NCBI RefSeq assembly: GCF_002019735.1
Contig: NZ_KV917378.1
Coordinates: 3,560,869-3,624,868, forward strand
DNA length: 64,000 bases
Direction: 5' to 3'
DNA from: Salipaludibacillus agaradhaerens
GTDB taxonomy: Bacteria > Bacillota > Bacilli > Bacillales > Salisediminibacteriaceae
How positions within the stretch are numbered: the first letter of the stretch is position 1; every line of letters begins with the position of its first letter. Position numbers and translations under genes: made by a program. The notes below the pieces were generated by a model. It was not told where the DNA came from. It saw only the letters and a program-made list of their open reading frames with translations, and did not search any database. This document shows positions 46,023 to 55,173 of this stretch, one piece after another.

Positions 46023-48326
46023 ATGACAGATACAACAAAAGAAGGAATCCTCCATTATATGAAACATGACGCTGACAAGCCATTATCCATAAAAGAAATG
46101 GAAGAAGCGTTTGGATTAGAAGATTCCAGCCATTTTAAAGAATTCGTCAAAACATTAAATGAACTAGAAGAACAAGGTGATATCGTCCGTACACGTACGA
46201 ATCGTTATGGCCTGCCAGAAAAAATGGATCTTATTCGTGGAGAGGTCATTATGCATCCCAAAGGGTTTGCCTTCGTGAAAACGGATGAGGGGATGGATGA
46301 TATTTTTATTGCGGGTACTGAAATGAACAACGCCATGAATAAAGACAAAGTCCTCGTGAGATTGCAGAGAAAATCTAATGGGGCACGACCAGAAGGGACC
46401 ATTATCCGTATTTTACAACGAGGGGTTACACAAACGGTCGGCACGTATGTGGATGATAAACATTACGGGGTTGTCGTTTCTGATGATAAGCGAATCCCGG
46501 CTGATATTTTAATCCCGAAAGGCCAGGAACTGGGCGCTGTTGATGGCCATAAGGTTCTTGTGGAAATAACGAAGCACCCTGAAAGCCGTATGAGCGCTGA
46601 AGGTCATGTTATTAAAGTTCTGGGCCATAAAAATGATCCAGGTGTCGATATTCTATCAGTCATTCATAAGCACGGACTACCAGGAGAATTCCCACAGGAT
46701 GCTCTTGACCAGGCGAACGATGTGCCAGATGAGATAGCTGAAGAAGACTTGGCTGGTCGAAGAGATTTGCGAGAAGAAACAATCGTGACGATTGACGGAG
46801 CTGATGCTAAAGATTTAGATGATGCTGTTCAGGTAAAAAAATTAGAGAACGGCAACTATTTACTTGGTGTTCATATTGCTGACGTTAGTCATTATGTCAA
46901 AGAAGGATCACCGATTGATGTGGAAGCCTACGACCGTGCAACAAGCTGTTATTTGGTTGATAGAGTGATCCCGATGATTCCTCACCGTTTATCCAATGGA
47001 ATCTGCTCACTTAATCCGCAAGTGGACCGTCTTACTCTATCGTGTGATATGGAAATCTCGGCGAATGGGGAAGTTGTCAACCATGACATCTATCAAAGTG
47101 TCATCCGCACAAATGAACGGATGACCTATACAGATGTTAGGAAAATTTTATTAGACGAAGATGATGAGGTAAAACAACGTTATGAATCGCTTATTCCATT
47201 TTTTAAAGACATGGAGGAGCTAGCGGAAATTCTTCGAAAGAAACGATTCTCCCGCGGTGCAATCGACTTTGATTTTAAGGAAGCGAAAGTGCTTGTTAAT
47301 GACGAAGGAACACCAACGGATGTCGTACTCCGCGACCGATCAGTTGCTGAGCGGCTAATTGAAGAATTTATGTTAGCGGCGAACGAAACAGTGGCAGAGC
47401 ATTTTCATTGGATGAAAACACCGTTTGTCTACCGGATTCATGAAGATCCAGATGAAGATAAATTGAATCAATTCCTCGAATTCATTACCAACTTCGGATA
47501 TGTGGTGAAAGGAAAAGGGAATGAGATTCATCCGCGCGCCCTTCAGGAACTTCTCCAAGAAGTAAAAGGAGAGCCAGAGGAAGCGGTAATCAGCCAAGTG
47601 ATGTTGCGCTCCATGAAGCAAGCACGCTATGACCCACAAAATGCAGGACATTTCGGTTTATCGGCAGATTTCTATACCCATTTTACATCACCTATTCGTC
47701 GATACCCTGACTTAATTGTTCACCGGCTTATTAGAACCTATCTCATTGAAGGGAAAACAGACGAAGACACGCTGGAAAAATGGAGTGAAAAGCTTCCTGA
47801 ATTAACGCGTCATTCATCTGAAATGGAACGTCGGGCAGAGGACGCTTCACGAGAAACGGACGAGCTGAAAAAGGTTCAATTCATGGAAGATAAAGTTGGG
47901 CAAGAATATGACGGCATTATTAGCGGCGTGACAAACTTTGGTCTATTTGTAGAACTTCCGAATACAATTGAAGGTCTTGTTCATGTCAGCTATCTCACTG
48001 ACGATTACTACCATTACGATGAAAAACGTTACGCTATGATTGGAGAACGAACCGGCAATGTTTTCCGGATCGGGGATGAAATCGAAGTCCGTGTCACTAA
48101 CGTCAACGTCGACGAACGCGCAATTGACTTTGAAGTTGTGGGAATGAAACCGCGAAAAGCCCGCAAAAAAGAGGCGCCACGCGTCATTGAAGGCGGTAGT
48201 CGCCGTCAAAAGAAAGACGACAAAGACAAGGAATACTCCGGGCGAAAGAAAAAACGTAAGAAAAAAGCTTTTTACGAAAACGCTCCTAAAAACAAACGAT
48301 TAAAAGGTAAGAAAAAGAAGAAATAA
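46023..48326 (+). CDS. rnr: Ribonuclease R
   Basis: RNase R is a processive 3'-5' exoribonuclease that degrades structured and tmRNA-tagged messages. It has an N-terminal winged helix (residues ~1-70), cold-shock domains (~70-230), the RNB catalytic domain (~250-590, with [14 protein letters not shown]), an S1 domain (~635-720) and a Lys-rich C-terminal tail (~725-767). The 767 aa length is typical. It is functionally tied to SmpB and tmRNA downstream. Confidence 0.97.
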   Translation: MTDTTKEGILHYMKHDADKPLSIKEMEEAFGLEDSSHFKEFVKTLNELEEQGDIVRTRTNRYGLPEKMDLIRGEVIMHPKGFAFVKTDEGMDDIFIAGTEMNNAMNKDKVLVRLQRKSNGARPEGTIIRILQRGVTQTVGTYVDDKHYGVVVSDDKRIPADILIPKGQELGAVDGHKVLVEITKHPESRMSAEGHVIKVLGHKNDPGVDILSVIHKHGLPGEFPQDALDQANDVPDEIAEEDLAGRRDLREETIVTIDGADAKDLDDAVQVKKLENGNYLLGVHIADVSHYVKEGSPIDVEAYDRATSCYLVDRVIPMIPHRLSNGICSLNPQVDRLTLSCDMEISANGEVVNHDIYQSVIRTNERMTYTDVRKILLDEDDEVKQRYESLIPFFKDMEELAEILRKKRFSRGAIDFDFKEAKVLVNDEGTPTDVVLRDRSVAERLIEEFMLAANETVAEHFHWMKTPFVYRIHEDPDEDKLNQFLEFITNFGYVVKGKGNEIHPRALQELLQEVKGEPEEAVISQVMLRSMKQARYDPQNAGHFGLSADFYTHFTSPIRRYPDLIVHRLIRTYLIEGKTDEDTLEKWSEKLPELTRHSSEMERRAEDASRETDELKKVQFMEDKVGQEYDGIISGVTNFGLFVELPNTIEGLVHVSYLTDDYYHYDEKRYAMIGERTGNVFRIGDEIEVRVTNVNVDERAIDFEVVGMKPRKARKKEAPRVIEGGSRRQKKDDKDKEYSGRKKKRKKKAFYENAPKNKRLKGKKKKK

Positions 48327-48336
48327 CCGAATAAGT

Positions 48337-48369
48337 GAGAGCCCACCTATTGAGGTGAGCTCTTTTTTT
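48337..48369 (+). terminator. Terminator of rnr
   Basis: GAGCCCACCT pairs with AGGTGAGCTC, followed by seven T. Confidence 0.87.
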
Positions 48370-48401
48370 GGGCCGAGCTGTGGAAGTGAGATTGAGAATG
48401 T

Positions 48402-48548
48402 TGCTGAAAAACTGGAGGAAGATGTGTGGAAAAGGGGTGGAGCTGCTGAAAAAATGCAGGTTGATGCGTGAAAAAAGGGGAGAGATGCGTGAAAAGTGAA
48501 TGCTAATGCTGAAAACTCGGCTATTGTTGCTGAAAAATAAAGATTTCC
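48402..48548. repeat. Seven-unit array with exact 21-bp period
   Basis: Seven consecutive 21-bp units start at 48402, 48423, 48444, 48465, 48486, 48507 and 48528. Each opens with TGCTGAAAA or a close variant (TGTGTGGAAAA, TGCGTGAAAA), while the remaining ~11 bases differ. It occupies most of the rnr-smpB gap. Confidence 0.7.
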
Positions 48549-48623
48549 CTTAAACAAATTGAAGCTATCACCGAAATTTGGTATTATGAATGTCACGAGG
48601 GTGTCGGAAAGGATGCAATAACT

Positions 48624-49091
48624 ATGGCAACAGAAGGAAAACTCATCGCACAAAATAAAAAAGCACGCCATGATTTTCATATTGAAGAAACGTATGAAGC
48701 AGGTATGGTTCTTACTGGGACAGAAATTAAATCGATTCGTAACAGACGCGTCAACATGAAAGATTCATTTGCACGTGTGGCACAGGGAGAAGCATGGCTT
48801 CATAATCTACACATTAGTCCATATGAGCAAGGAAACCGTTATAACCATGATCCAGTACGCACACGTAAACTTTTACTTCACCGCAAACAAATAAACCAAT
48901 TAATCGGACTTACTCAGCAAAAAGGCTACACACTCGTTCCATTGAAAATTTATATTAAAAACGGTGTGGCAAAAGTATTAATTGGACTCGGAAAAGGGAA
49001 GAAAAAGTATGATAAACGCGAAGACCTTAAGCAAAAAGATGCAAAGCGTGAAATCCAGCGAGCTTTTAAGGATAATCAATTAGGAAGATAA
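48624..49091 (+). CDS. smpB: SsrA-binding protein SmpB
   Basis: SmpB binds tmRNA and brings it to stalled ribosomes. Features include [20 protein letters not shown], the conserved GTEIKSIR and the basic C-terminal tail [20 protein letters not shown] that occupies the mRNA channel. The 155 aa length is normal. The next transcript is tmRNA itself. Confidence 0.97.
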   Translation: MATEGKLIAQNKKARHDFHIEETYEAGMVLTGTEIKSIRNRRVNMKDSFARVAQGEAWLHNLHISPYEQGNRYNHDPVRTRKLLLHRKQINQLIGLTQQKGYTLVPLKIYIKNGVAKVLIGLGKGKKKYDKREDLKQKDAKREIQRAFKDNQLGR

Positions 49092-49109
49092 GCTGGTGAA
49101 GCTTACCAT

Positions 49110-49137
49110 TTGACCGCCAATCTATATATGTTATAAT
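49110..49137 (+). promoter_or_regulatory. ssrA promoter
   Basis: TTGACC (49110-49115), 16 bp, TATAAT (49132-49137) preceded by TGT (extended -10). It gives a ~50-nt precursor leader. Confidence 0.75.
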
Positions 49138-49193
49138 AATAATTACCGTTAAGGAACTGAATAATGACTTATACCCTTAACGTTCTCTTACAT

Positions 49194-49560
49194 GGGGACG
49201 TTCTGGATTCGACAGGGGTAGGTCGAGCTTAAGTTGCGAGTCGAGCTGGGTGTCCTCGTATAAAACGCCCATCGCCTATAGTTGGCAAAGAAGATAACAA
49301 CTTCGCTTTAGCAGCGGCGTAAAAACCCTGCTAGCGGTTCCTCCCTTCATCGCCCATGTGAAGGATCAGGGACTCACTTATAGTGGGATACGCCATGAAT
49401 CCACCACCTGAGGACGATTGGAAGAGATTAATCAGGTTAGCCTCATAGAAGCCTGTTAGTTGGCTGACGTGATGGCGAATTTCTAATAAACTAACTACGC
49501 TCGTAGACGCTTAAGTATCGTTATCTCTGGACGTGGGTTCGATTCCCACCGTCTCCACCA
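49194..49560 (+). ncRNA. ssrA: Transfer-messenger RNA (tmRNA)
   Basis: The 5' end GGGGACGTTCTGGATTCGAC and the 3' end GTTCGATTCCCACCGTCTCC-ACCA are those of tmRNA, with CCA encoded. The tag reading frame runs from 49284 to the TAA at 49320-49322 and reads GKEDNNFALAAA, preceded by the Ala charged on tmRNA. The tag marks stalled proteins for ClpXP and other proteases. SmpB is encoded immediately upstream. Confidence 0.97.
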
Positions 49561-49604
49561 AATGATTATTATGGTGGATATACATATATGTATGAACAGT
49601 TATG

Positions 49605-49642
49605 GAAGTCGTCCTTCTTTTGGGGGGCGGCTTCTTTCTTGC
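49605..49642 (+). terminator. Terminator of ssrA
   Basis: GGAAGTCGTCC pairs (with G-U pairs) with GGGCGGCTTC, then TTTCTT. Confidence 0.65.
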
Positions 49643-49835
49643 GCACTAGGGTAAAAATATCTGATAAAGGTTCATTTAACCTGATTTATATCACTATTTG
49701 GACTCACAGACAGTTTATATAGTATAAGAGGAAACGAAGGCTGTACTTTTATATTTTTAAAATAAAAACACTATTTTAATAGATATTAAGAAAGTTAATA
49801 TAGAATTATTATTCTAGTACTAGGGGGTAAACAAC

Positions 49836-50663
49836 ATGATTAATGAGTTTGAGAGATATAGAATAGATTTTGCGGATTTAAATAATTTCACTATACAATT
49901 AAATTCACCTTTTATTCTATCTATCACAAAAGACGAAGTAGACTTTGACTTTTTAATAAGAGTAAAAAAAAGAAATGATAAGGCAATTATTTTTGGTTCG
50001 GGTGCTTATGATGCTAGCTCAGAGCTAGAACCGCCTATTTTTCAAAGACATAAATGGATGGAGCATTTCGATGAGACGCTAATATTTTATAATGATCCAA
50101 CTTTATATTTAGGGGAAATTAACATAGGCTGGGGGTTTGGCACTGGGGACAGACACTATTTAACAGAAATAGCAGAAATATTAGAGATTCTTTTAGAGAA
50201 AATTAACCTTAAAAAAGAGAAAACTCTGTTCTATGGAAGCTCTGCTGGTGGTTTTATGTCATTATTACTGGGAGGCTTACTAAAAGGTTCAAAAGTGTTA
50301 GTAAATAATCCTCAAACTATAGTTTGGAACTACTATGATCGTCATGTTAATGCTATGTTTGAAACTACGAAACCATCTTTATCACGAAAAGAAATTATCG
50401 AAAGTTACTCTGAAAAATTAAATGTACGGGATTTTTATAAAAAAATAAAGTATGTACCAGAAATCACTTATTTACAAAATGTAACCAGTGGAAGAGACTT
50501 AACTCACCATCTAAATCCATTTATTTTGGGATTATCTCACCTTAGTGATGATTATTATACAAAAGAAATGAAGATACAGTTATATTCAGATATAAAACGT
50601 GGGCATAATCCTATTGGAATTAATGAGACTATATATCGAATTAAAAATACTATTAATAATTAG
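49836..50663 (+). CDS. Alpha/beta-hydrolase-like protein of unknown function
   Basis: This 275-aa protein is not firmly recognised. A GSSAGGF motif (residue ~132) after a hydrophobic strand looks like a hydrolase nucleophile elbow, and a late His (RGHNP, ~257) could complete a triad. The N-terminal half (~1-100) looks like a beta-rich lid region. Distant resemblance to polysaccharide-linked acyl hydrolases is possible. No signal peptide is seen. The gene is markedly AT-rich compared with the core genome and is the first gene after ssrA, which suggests transfer. Confidence 0.6.
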   Translation: MINEFERYRIDFADLNNFTIQLNSPFILSITKDEVDFDFLIRVKKRNDKAIIFGSGAYDASSELEPPIFQRHKWMEHFDETLIFYNDPTLYLGEINIGWGFGTGDRHYLTEIAEILEILLEKINLKKEKTLFYGSSAGGFMSLLLGGLLKGSKVLVNNPQTIVWNYYDRHVNAMFETTKPSLSRKEIIESYSEKLNVRDFYKKIKYVPEITYLQNVTSGRDLTHHLNPFILGLSHLSDDYYTKEMKIQLYSDIKRGHNPIGINETIYRIKNTINN

Positions 50664-50778
50664 AAGTCTATTAAGATATTGAATGTTAATTAAACTTAGA
50701 CTCACGTTTGAGACTTTTATTTTATGGAATATAACAGTCCAATCAGCGAGTCTCTTTATCCTACGGGCGATAACCTCA

Positions 50779-50824
50779 GATTATCACACTGGCTTTAATT
50801 TGGAGTAGAGCCAGTGTGATAATC
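50779..50824. repeat. Perfect 16-bp inverted repeat
   Basis: GATTATCACACTGGCT (50779-50794) and AGCCAGTGTGATAATC (50809-50824) with a 14-bp loop. No T-run on either side. Nothing else is visible in the surrounding gap (50664-50959). Confidence 0.7.
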
Positions 50825-50959
50825 GAAATCAACCACCAAAACAAATCACATACAAAAATTCTATAATTTTATAATATTTTCTTTAACTTTCCATTTTTGT
50901 TACCGATATAAGGAAGGGAGTTCCTTTTTGGTGATAAAATAAATGGGAGGCAAGGACAA

Positions 50960-51787
50960 ATGAAAAAAAGTTTGTTTCTGTTAATGTTCAGTTTATTTTT
51001 GATGGCAATCTCAGCAATGTCGGTTTCGGCAAATGTATACGAAGATGAATATGAACCAAATAATTCTTTTGCTGAAGCTTATGATTTAGGACTGTGGAAG
51101 TACAAGACGATTTCTGCAACGATTCATAGTGAAAGCGATAGGGATTATTACAAGTTTTATGCCACCAAGGGAGAACAGCTTGCCATTCACCTAAAGAACA
51201 TCCCAGCAAATACCGATTATGATTTATATTTATTTAAGGATTCTTACGGCTATCCTGCGGTAGGATCTTCTGAAAGAATGGGAAATAAAAACGAGATTAT
51301 TCGCTTGGATGTTCCGGAGACAGGCAGGTACATTGCTGTCGTCATATCTAAAGATGGTTCATTTGACGGATGGGGATTTTATAGACTTGAATTTATCGAT
51401 AGAATGAAAAGTGGTACTTATACGGCGAATCTGTCCCCGTCATCCATTTCAAGCCCTGGACAAGGAGTTGTGTCGCCGATTGCCGTCGTTAATCTTGCAA
51501 ATGTCTCGGCTATTCCTGATGGGGCGATTGTAAGAAGTGTTTCCGCTGAGGGAACGATTTCTCCGAGTCTTGGCCACACCTACAGAGAAGTGCTGAACAA
51601 GGAAGAAGGCGTCTGGCATACATCGGTTTCAGGTGGGACATTGTTTCCGGACTTAAAGCATGAACTTGCACTCCCAGTCAAAACGACATGGAATGTCCGT
51701 TACTACTCACTTGCTTGGAGCAGTTCAACATGGAGATCACCACAACTAAAGTTCAATTATCAATACGATTCAACATACGGTTGGTAA
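50960..51787 (+). CDS. Secreted protein with pre-peptidase C-terminal (PPC) domain
   Basis: This 275-aa protein has a signal peptide (residues 1-~25, cut after SVSA) and a PPC-like beta-sandwich (~30-140) with EPNNSFAEAYDLG and SDRDYYKFYATKG. The rest (~150-275) is beta-rich and not recognised. PPC domains usually accompany secreted proteases, but no protease domain is present, so this is a stand-alone binding or surface protein. Ribosome binding site GGGAGG is good. Confidence 0.72.
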   Translation: MKKSLFLLMFSLFLMAISAMSVSANVYEDEYEPNNSFAEAYDLGLWKYKTISATIHSESDRDYYKFYATKGEQLAIHLKNIPANTDYDLYLFKDSYGYPAVGSSERMGNKNEIIRLDVPETGRYIAVVISKDGSFDGWGFYRLEFIDRMKSGTYTANLSPSSISSPGQGVVSPIAVVNLANVSAIPDGAIVRSVSAEGTISPSLGHTYREVLNKEEGVWHTSVSGGTLFPDLKHELALPVKTTWNVRYYSLAWSSSTWRSPQLKFNYQYDSTYGW

Positions 51788-51848
51788 AAAGATTCAAATA
51801 TAGACCGATATAAAACAAAATAATGTCATTGCCATGAAAGGAGCTCCC

Positions 51849-52679
51849 ATGAATATTAGAGACAGTGTAAAGTATTCGCTTTATTCAGACCAACTGCTGC
51901 AGTTGGTAGCCAAGAATAGTTCGGAAAAAACAAAAGGTTCACAATCGCAGGAGATCAGACAAAAAGACACCCTCTCCATCAGCAAGCAGGCTGCTGAAGC
52001 AGCCCAAAATAACGCACCGACAGTACGGTCACAAATGAATGGTGTTCAATTTGAAATTTACAATCTTTATATGGACAGGCAGCGTCTAAACAGCCAGATC
52101 GATGAGGTTTTACAAGAGAGTGGCATCTCCCTTTCCAAACACGAAAATCTGACTTTGCATGTTGACGGAAATAACCACATTACAGTTGAAGGCATTCAAG
52201 ACGAACAAAAAAAAGCACAAATCGAATCTGTCTTAAATGACAGCGATAAACGGTTTGGTGCGCGCCTTTTAAACCACACGGAGCTGATCGGTGAACAAAA
52301 CGGCACACCGTTAAATAAAGACGCATACGAAAAATGGCATGTGAATGAGTTTTTGAACACAACCACTGGGTTGACCTTGTCAGATGTCACCTTGAATGAA
52401 TATGGTGAGATCGTAGGAGGAAACGAACGACTTGATCGAGTGATTGAAGCGGCTAAAAATCCGAAAAACGACTTGGAAAAAAGCTTTCAAAACATGCTGA
52501 AAAAGCTGAAGAATGTCCTAGAAAAAGGACCTGATACAATAGCAGACAGGTCGGCATCTTTCGGCTATTCTGGTGGAACGCTTATTGACCTTAATGTTTC
52601 AAAAGGATTCTCCACAGGACAGATAAACGAGTGGCTGGATGATCCGTTTTTAAAAGAGATCTTGTTAAGTAACTCTTAA
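51849..52679 (+). CDS. Uncharacterised protein (DTLSISK motif)
   Basis: This 276-aa protein is soluble and mostly helical, with a charged, low-complexity N-terminus (~20-45) ending in KDTLSISKQAAEAA. No membrane segment or catalytic motif is visible. Similar-sized uncharacterised proteins occur in Bacillus. The start at 51849 follows AAAGGAG (51837-51843); an ATG 15 bp upstream has no site. It sits 61 bp after the secreted PPC gene and before a terminator, so the two may be one unit. Confidence 0.6.
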   Translation: MNIRDSVKYSLYSDQLLQLVAKNSSEKTKGSQSQEIRQKDTLSISKQAAEAAQNNAPTVRSQMNGVQFEIYNLYMDRQRLNSQIDEVLQESGISLSKHENLTLHVDGNNHITVEGIQDEQKKAQIESVLNDSDKRFGARLLNHTELIGEQNGTPLNKDAYEKWHVNEFLNTTTGLTLSDVTLNEYGEIVGGNERLDRVIEAAKNPKNDLEKSFQNMLKKLKNVLEKGPDTIADRSASFGYSGGTLIDLNVSKGFSTGQINEWLDDPFLKEILLSNS

Positions 52680-52682
52680 AGA

Positions 52683-52708
52683 CCTGGCATTTTGCCGGGT
52701 TTTTATTA
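52683..52708 (+). terminator. Terminator after the uncharacterised gene
   Basis: CCTGGC-ATTTT-GCCGGG followed by TTTTTATT. Confidence 0.85.
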
Positions 52709-52923
52709 TTAAGTTTATCTTGAACTATCCTCTTATTTTAATAACATACCTTAATTATTGTAAAAAACAAAATATTCCTTTATAGTAATAAGCCACCATG
52801 AAATATTGGAGATTTAGAAAGCTTATTTTTATTACATGAGAAATCACACGTACAGTAGACGAACGAGTTGGTGATAAAAACGAAGGAACTACTTACAAAA
52901 AATCAATGGAGGATAAAGAGCCG

Positions 52924-53316
52924 ATGACAAAAAAGTTTCTCAATCCAGAAAACATGCCGAAAACAGCAGGATACACCCACGTAGTAGATGCTAGACATTC
53001 ACGAACCATTTATATTTCAGGGCAAATAGCTTTTGACGAAAATGGGGAAGTTGTCGGTGTTGGAAATTTAGCCGAGCAAACAAGACAAGTATTTGAAAAT
53101 ATTCATATAGCGTTAAAAGCAGCTGGATTAACTTTTGATGACGTCGTAAAATTGACATTCTTTTTAACTGATATATCGCAAATGAAGGCTGTCAGAGAAA
53201 TCCGAGATCAGTACATTAATACAAAAAATCCACCAGCTAGTTCGGCTGTAGAGGTGAGTAGGCTTATTACGGACGATTTGTTAATTGAGATTGAAGCCAT
53301 AGCTGTAGCTGACTAA
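52924..53316 (+). CDS. RidA family reactive intermediate/imine deaminase
   Basis: RidA proteins hydrolyse reactive enamine/imine intermediates. The 130-aa protein has the family pattern: ISGQIAFDENGEVVG, QVFENIHIALKAAGLTFDDVVK and a C-terminal LIEIEAIAV. The conserved Arg of canonical RidA near PARS is replaced by PASSAVEV, so it may be a non-canonical subgroup with unknown activity. The start at 52924 is favoured by GGAGG (52908-52912); the ATG at 52906 overlaps that site. Confidence 0.85.
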   Translation: MTKKFLNPENMPKTAGYTHVVDARHSRTIYISGQIAFDENGEVVGVGNLAEQTRQVFENIHIALKAAGLTFDDVVKLTFFLTDISQMKAVREIRDQYINTKNPPASSAVEVSRLITDDLLIEIEAIAVAD

Positions 53317-53354
53317 TATAAAACATCAAACGTCGGAGAGTTTTTTAAGGGAGA

Positions 53355-53390
53355 GAAAAGGCGTCCAGCCACAGGCTGAACGCCTTTTCA
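53355..53390. terminator. Bidirectional terminator between ridA-like gene and the Asn-rich gene
   Basis: AAAAGGCGTCCAGCC pairs with GGCTGAACGCCTTTT with one internal mismatch; A/T runs on both sides suit both strands. Confidence 0.8.
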
Positions 53391-53401
53391 TGTGCTAGGT
53401 A

Positions 53402-53575
53402 TTAGTTGTTGTTATTACGGTTATTTCTGTTATTACGATTGTTGCGGTTGTTTACATCTTGGGCATCATTCTCATTTGCAAACTCTTCATTTACATTGTT
53501 TACATTGAGGTTGTTATTGTTATTATTGTTGTTATTACGGTTGTTTCTGTTGTTATTATTGTTGTTGTTCGCCAT
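53402..53575 (-). CDS. Asn-rich small protein, gamma-type SASP-like
   Basis: This 57-aa protein consists mostly of Asn with Arg, flanking a central segment VNEEFANENDAQDV. That segment matches the repeat motif of gamma-type small acid-soluble spore proteins (EFASETNAQQV-like), which act as amino acid stores degraded at germination. Only one motif copy is present, where SspE usually has two. The ATG at 53575 follows AAGGGGG on the minus strand. The assignment rests on this short motif and composition. Confidence 0.6.
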   Translation of the reverse strand: MANNNNNNNRNNRNNNNNNNNNLNVNNVNEEFANENDAQDVNNRNNRNNRNNRNNNN

Positions 53576-54021
53576 CTGTCTCACCCCCTTATAACCTTAT
53601 GGTTAGTATGTCAATTAACCAAAAAATTAAACTAATGATTGAAATTTTTTTATGGAATATTTGGGATATGAGGAAGTGAATGATGAATAACGAAAAAAAA
53701 CAAAAAAATTATCAACAGATGGCGACAAAATATCTCTACATTGATTGACTTAAATTTCTAAAAGAGTGCATATAGCATTAGCAATGATGATGAAAAGAGT
53801 AGTCACTTCATGTCATTAAAAGCTAGCAGTGAAAATGTTTGAACATGCTAAGTTATTAGAAGGTGTATCGATGAATGGATAAATAAGGTCTGCTGAATAA
53901 CCTCACCTTTGAAACCAGAGGTACCGCAAACACACCTTATGCAACTTGCTGCTGCTTTTGGCTAGCACAAATTCAATTGAGGGTGAGTTTTGAAGCATTG
54001 TAAACGAGAATAGTAAGAAAA
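53576..54021. other. Intergenic DNA with possible gene remnants
   Basis: No intact gene is seen. A short open stretch near 53905-53955 reads KPEVPQTHLMQLAAAFG before a stop, which may be a fragment of a lost gene. Confidence 0.3.
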
Positions 54022-54025
54022 GTGT

Positions 54026-54176
54026 ACTTTCGCTCGTTCCCCTGTGCCATATCTAACATTAAAGATAAAATGGTAAAGCAAAATCCATTAGGTTTTCAAC
54101 ATTAGAGTGAATATGTAAGGCATTGGACTGCCAACCAGGAGATATTTTAAAATACGAAGATGAAGACATAAAATAA
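54026..54176 (+). pseudogene. Decayed Cro/CI-type HTH regulator fragment
   Basis: In one frame 54026-54070 reads TFARSPVPYLTLKIK. After a one-base shift 54072-54107 reads GKAKSIRFSTLE, then an in-frame TGA (54108-54110), then ICKALDCQPGDILKYEDED to the TAA at 54174. The pattern (STLExICKALDCQPGDIL) is the C-terminal half of a small YozG/HTH_26-type regulator. At least one frameshift and one stop break it, and the N-terminal half is not found. Confidence 0.7.
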
Positions 54177-54205
54177 ACATTGTAAAAAATACACATAAGC
54201 TAACG

Positions 54206-54242
54206 GATGGCGATGCTGAATAAAGGTAATCGCCTTTTTCTT
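54206..54242 (+). terminator. Terminator behind the HTH pseudogene
   Basis: GGCGAT pairs with ATCGCC across a ~14-base loop, followed by TTTTTC. AAGCTAACGG precedes it, as it does the terminator at 55070. Confidence 0.6.
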
Positions 54243-54310
54243 GTTGATCGGGTAGTTTTGTTGAAGAAGAGTTATTTAATGCGATTAATAGAACGAGAGG
54301 AACGGATAAA

Positions 54311-55036
54311 ATGATAAAAGAGATGTTGATACCAATAAAAAATTGTAAACTATATGCCAAATTAGTTGGTAAAAATAATGGTAAACCAACTATAATAATG
54401 GAATCTGGTTATGGGGATTATTCAAAGGCTTGGGATTCAGTAATAGCAGAAATTTCAATGCTTTCGAATGTTCTAATTTACGATAGAGCAGGACTTGGGA
54501 AGAGTGAACCAAGTCCTAACTCAAGAACAAGCAGTGAGATGGTAAAAGAATTAAAAGCCCTTCTTATTAAAGCGAAGATAGAACCGCCGTACATATTAGT
54601 CGGTCATTCATTTGGAGGAGTTAATTTACGATTATATGCAACTGAATATCCCAATGAGGTTTGTGGACTTATCTTGGTTGATTCTACGCCTGAAGATTAT
54701 ATAGAAAGGCTTCTCCCTACAATGACTAAAGAATTTCAACAAGCATATAACAAACAATTTGTTTACGAAGGAAATTATGATGAATTTATGGAAAGTTTAA
54801 AACAACTAAAAGAATCCAAAAGACAATTAGATGTACCATTAGTTGTTCTATCGGCAGGAAAGAAAGCCCATTACTCAGAGAAATCACAAATGTTATGGAA
54901 TGAAATGCAGAAAGAGATTTCTAAAACATCATCAAAAGGTCAGTTCTTAATTGCTGAAAATAGTACCCATTATATACAAAATGATAAACCAGAAGTTGTA
55001 GTTAATGCAATAAAAGCATTGGTAGACAACATTTAG
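54311..55036 (+). CDS. Alpha/beta fold hydrolase
   Basis: This 241-aa hydrolase has the nucleophile in GHSFGG (residue ~99), oxyanion-type strand IIMESGYGDYSKAW, YDRAGLGKSEPS and a late His in NSTHYIQ. It belongs to the broad alpha/beta hydrolase family with no predictable substrate. It is AT-rich like its neighbours. GAGAGGA is the ribosome binding site. Confidence 0.82.
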   Translation: MIKEMLIPIKNCKLYAKLVGKNNGKPTIIMESGYGDYSKAWDSVIAEISMLSNVLIYDRAGLGKSEPSPNSRTSSEMVKELKALLIKAKIEPPYILVGHSFGGVNLRLYATEYPNEVCGLILVDSTPEDYIERLLPTMTKEFQQAYNKQFVYEGNYDEFMESLKQLKESKRQLDVPLVVLSAGKKAHYSEKSQMLWNEMQKEISKTSSKGQFLIAENSTHYIQNDKPEVVVNAIKALVDNI

Positions 55037-55067
55037 AATTAGATTGTGAAAGGTTGTGCTTAAGCTA

Positions 55068-55106
55068 ACGGGGAGCGTTTCTTTAATAAGAAATGTTCTT
55101 TTTTAT
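55068..55106 (+). terminator. Terminator after the hydrolase
   Basis: GCGTTTCTT pairs (one G-U) with AAGAAATGTTC, then TTTTTTA. Confidence 0.65.
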
Positions 55107-55173
55107 CCAGTTAAAAGGAAATGAATGTATATTAAAAGATTCCCAATCAGTAAATTGAAATGAGGGAAGGCTC

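Noticed and set aside
48402-48548. CRISPR-like array
   Set aside because: The period is 21 bp with only ~9 conserved bases and no true spacers or cas genes.
48300-48680. Minus-strand 126-codon frame across the rnr-smpB gap
   Set aside because: It overlaps the ends of two core genes and its heptad-like protein repeat is explained by the 21-bp DNA array; there is no ribosome binding site.
54088-54360. Minus-strand hydrophobic 90-codon frame
   Set aside because: It covers the HTH pseudogene, a terminator and the start of the next gene on the opposite strand, and has no ribosome binding site.
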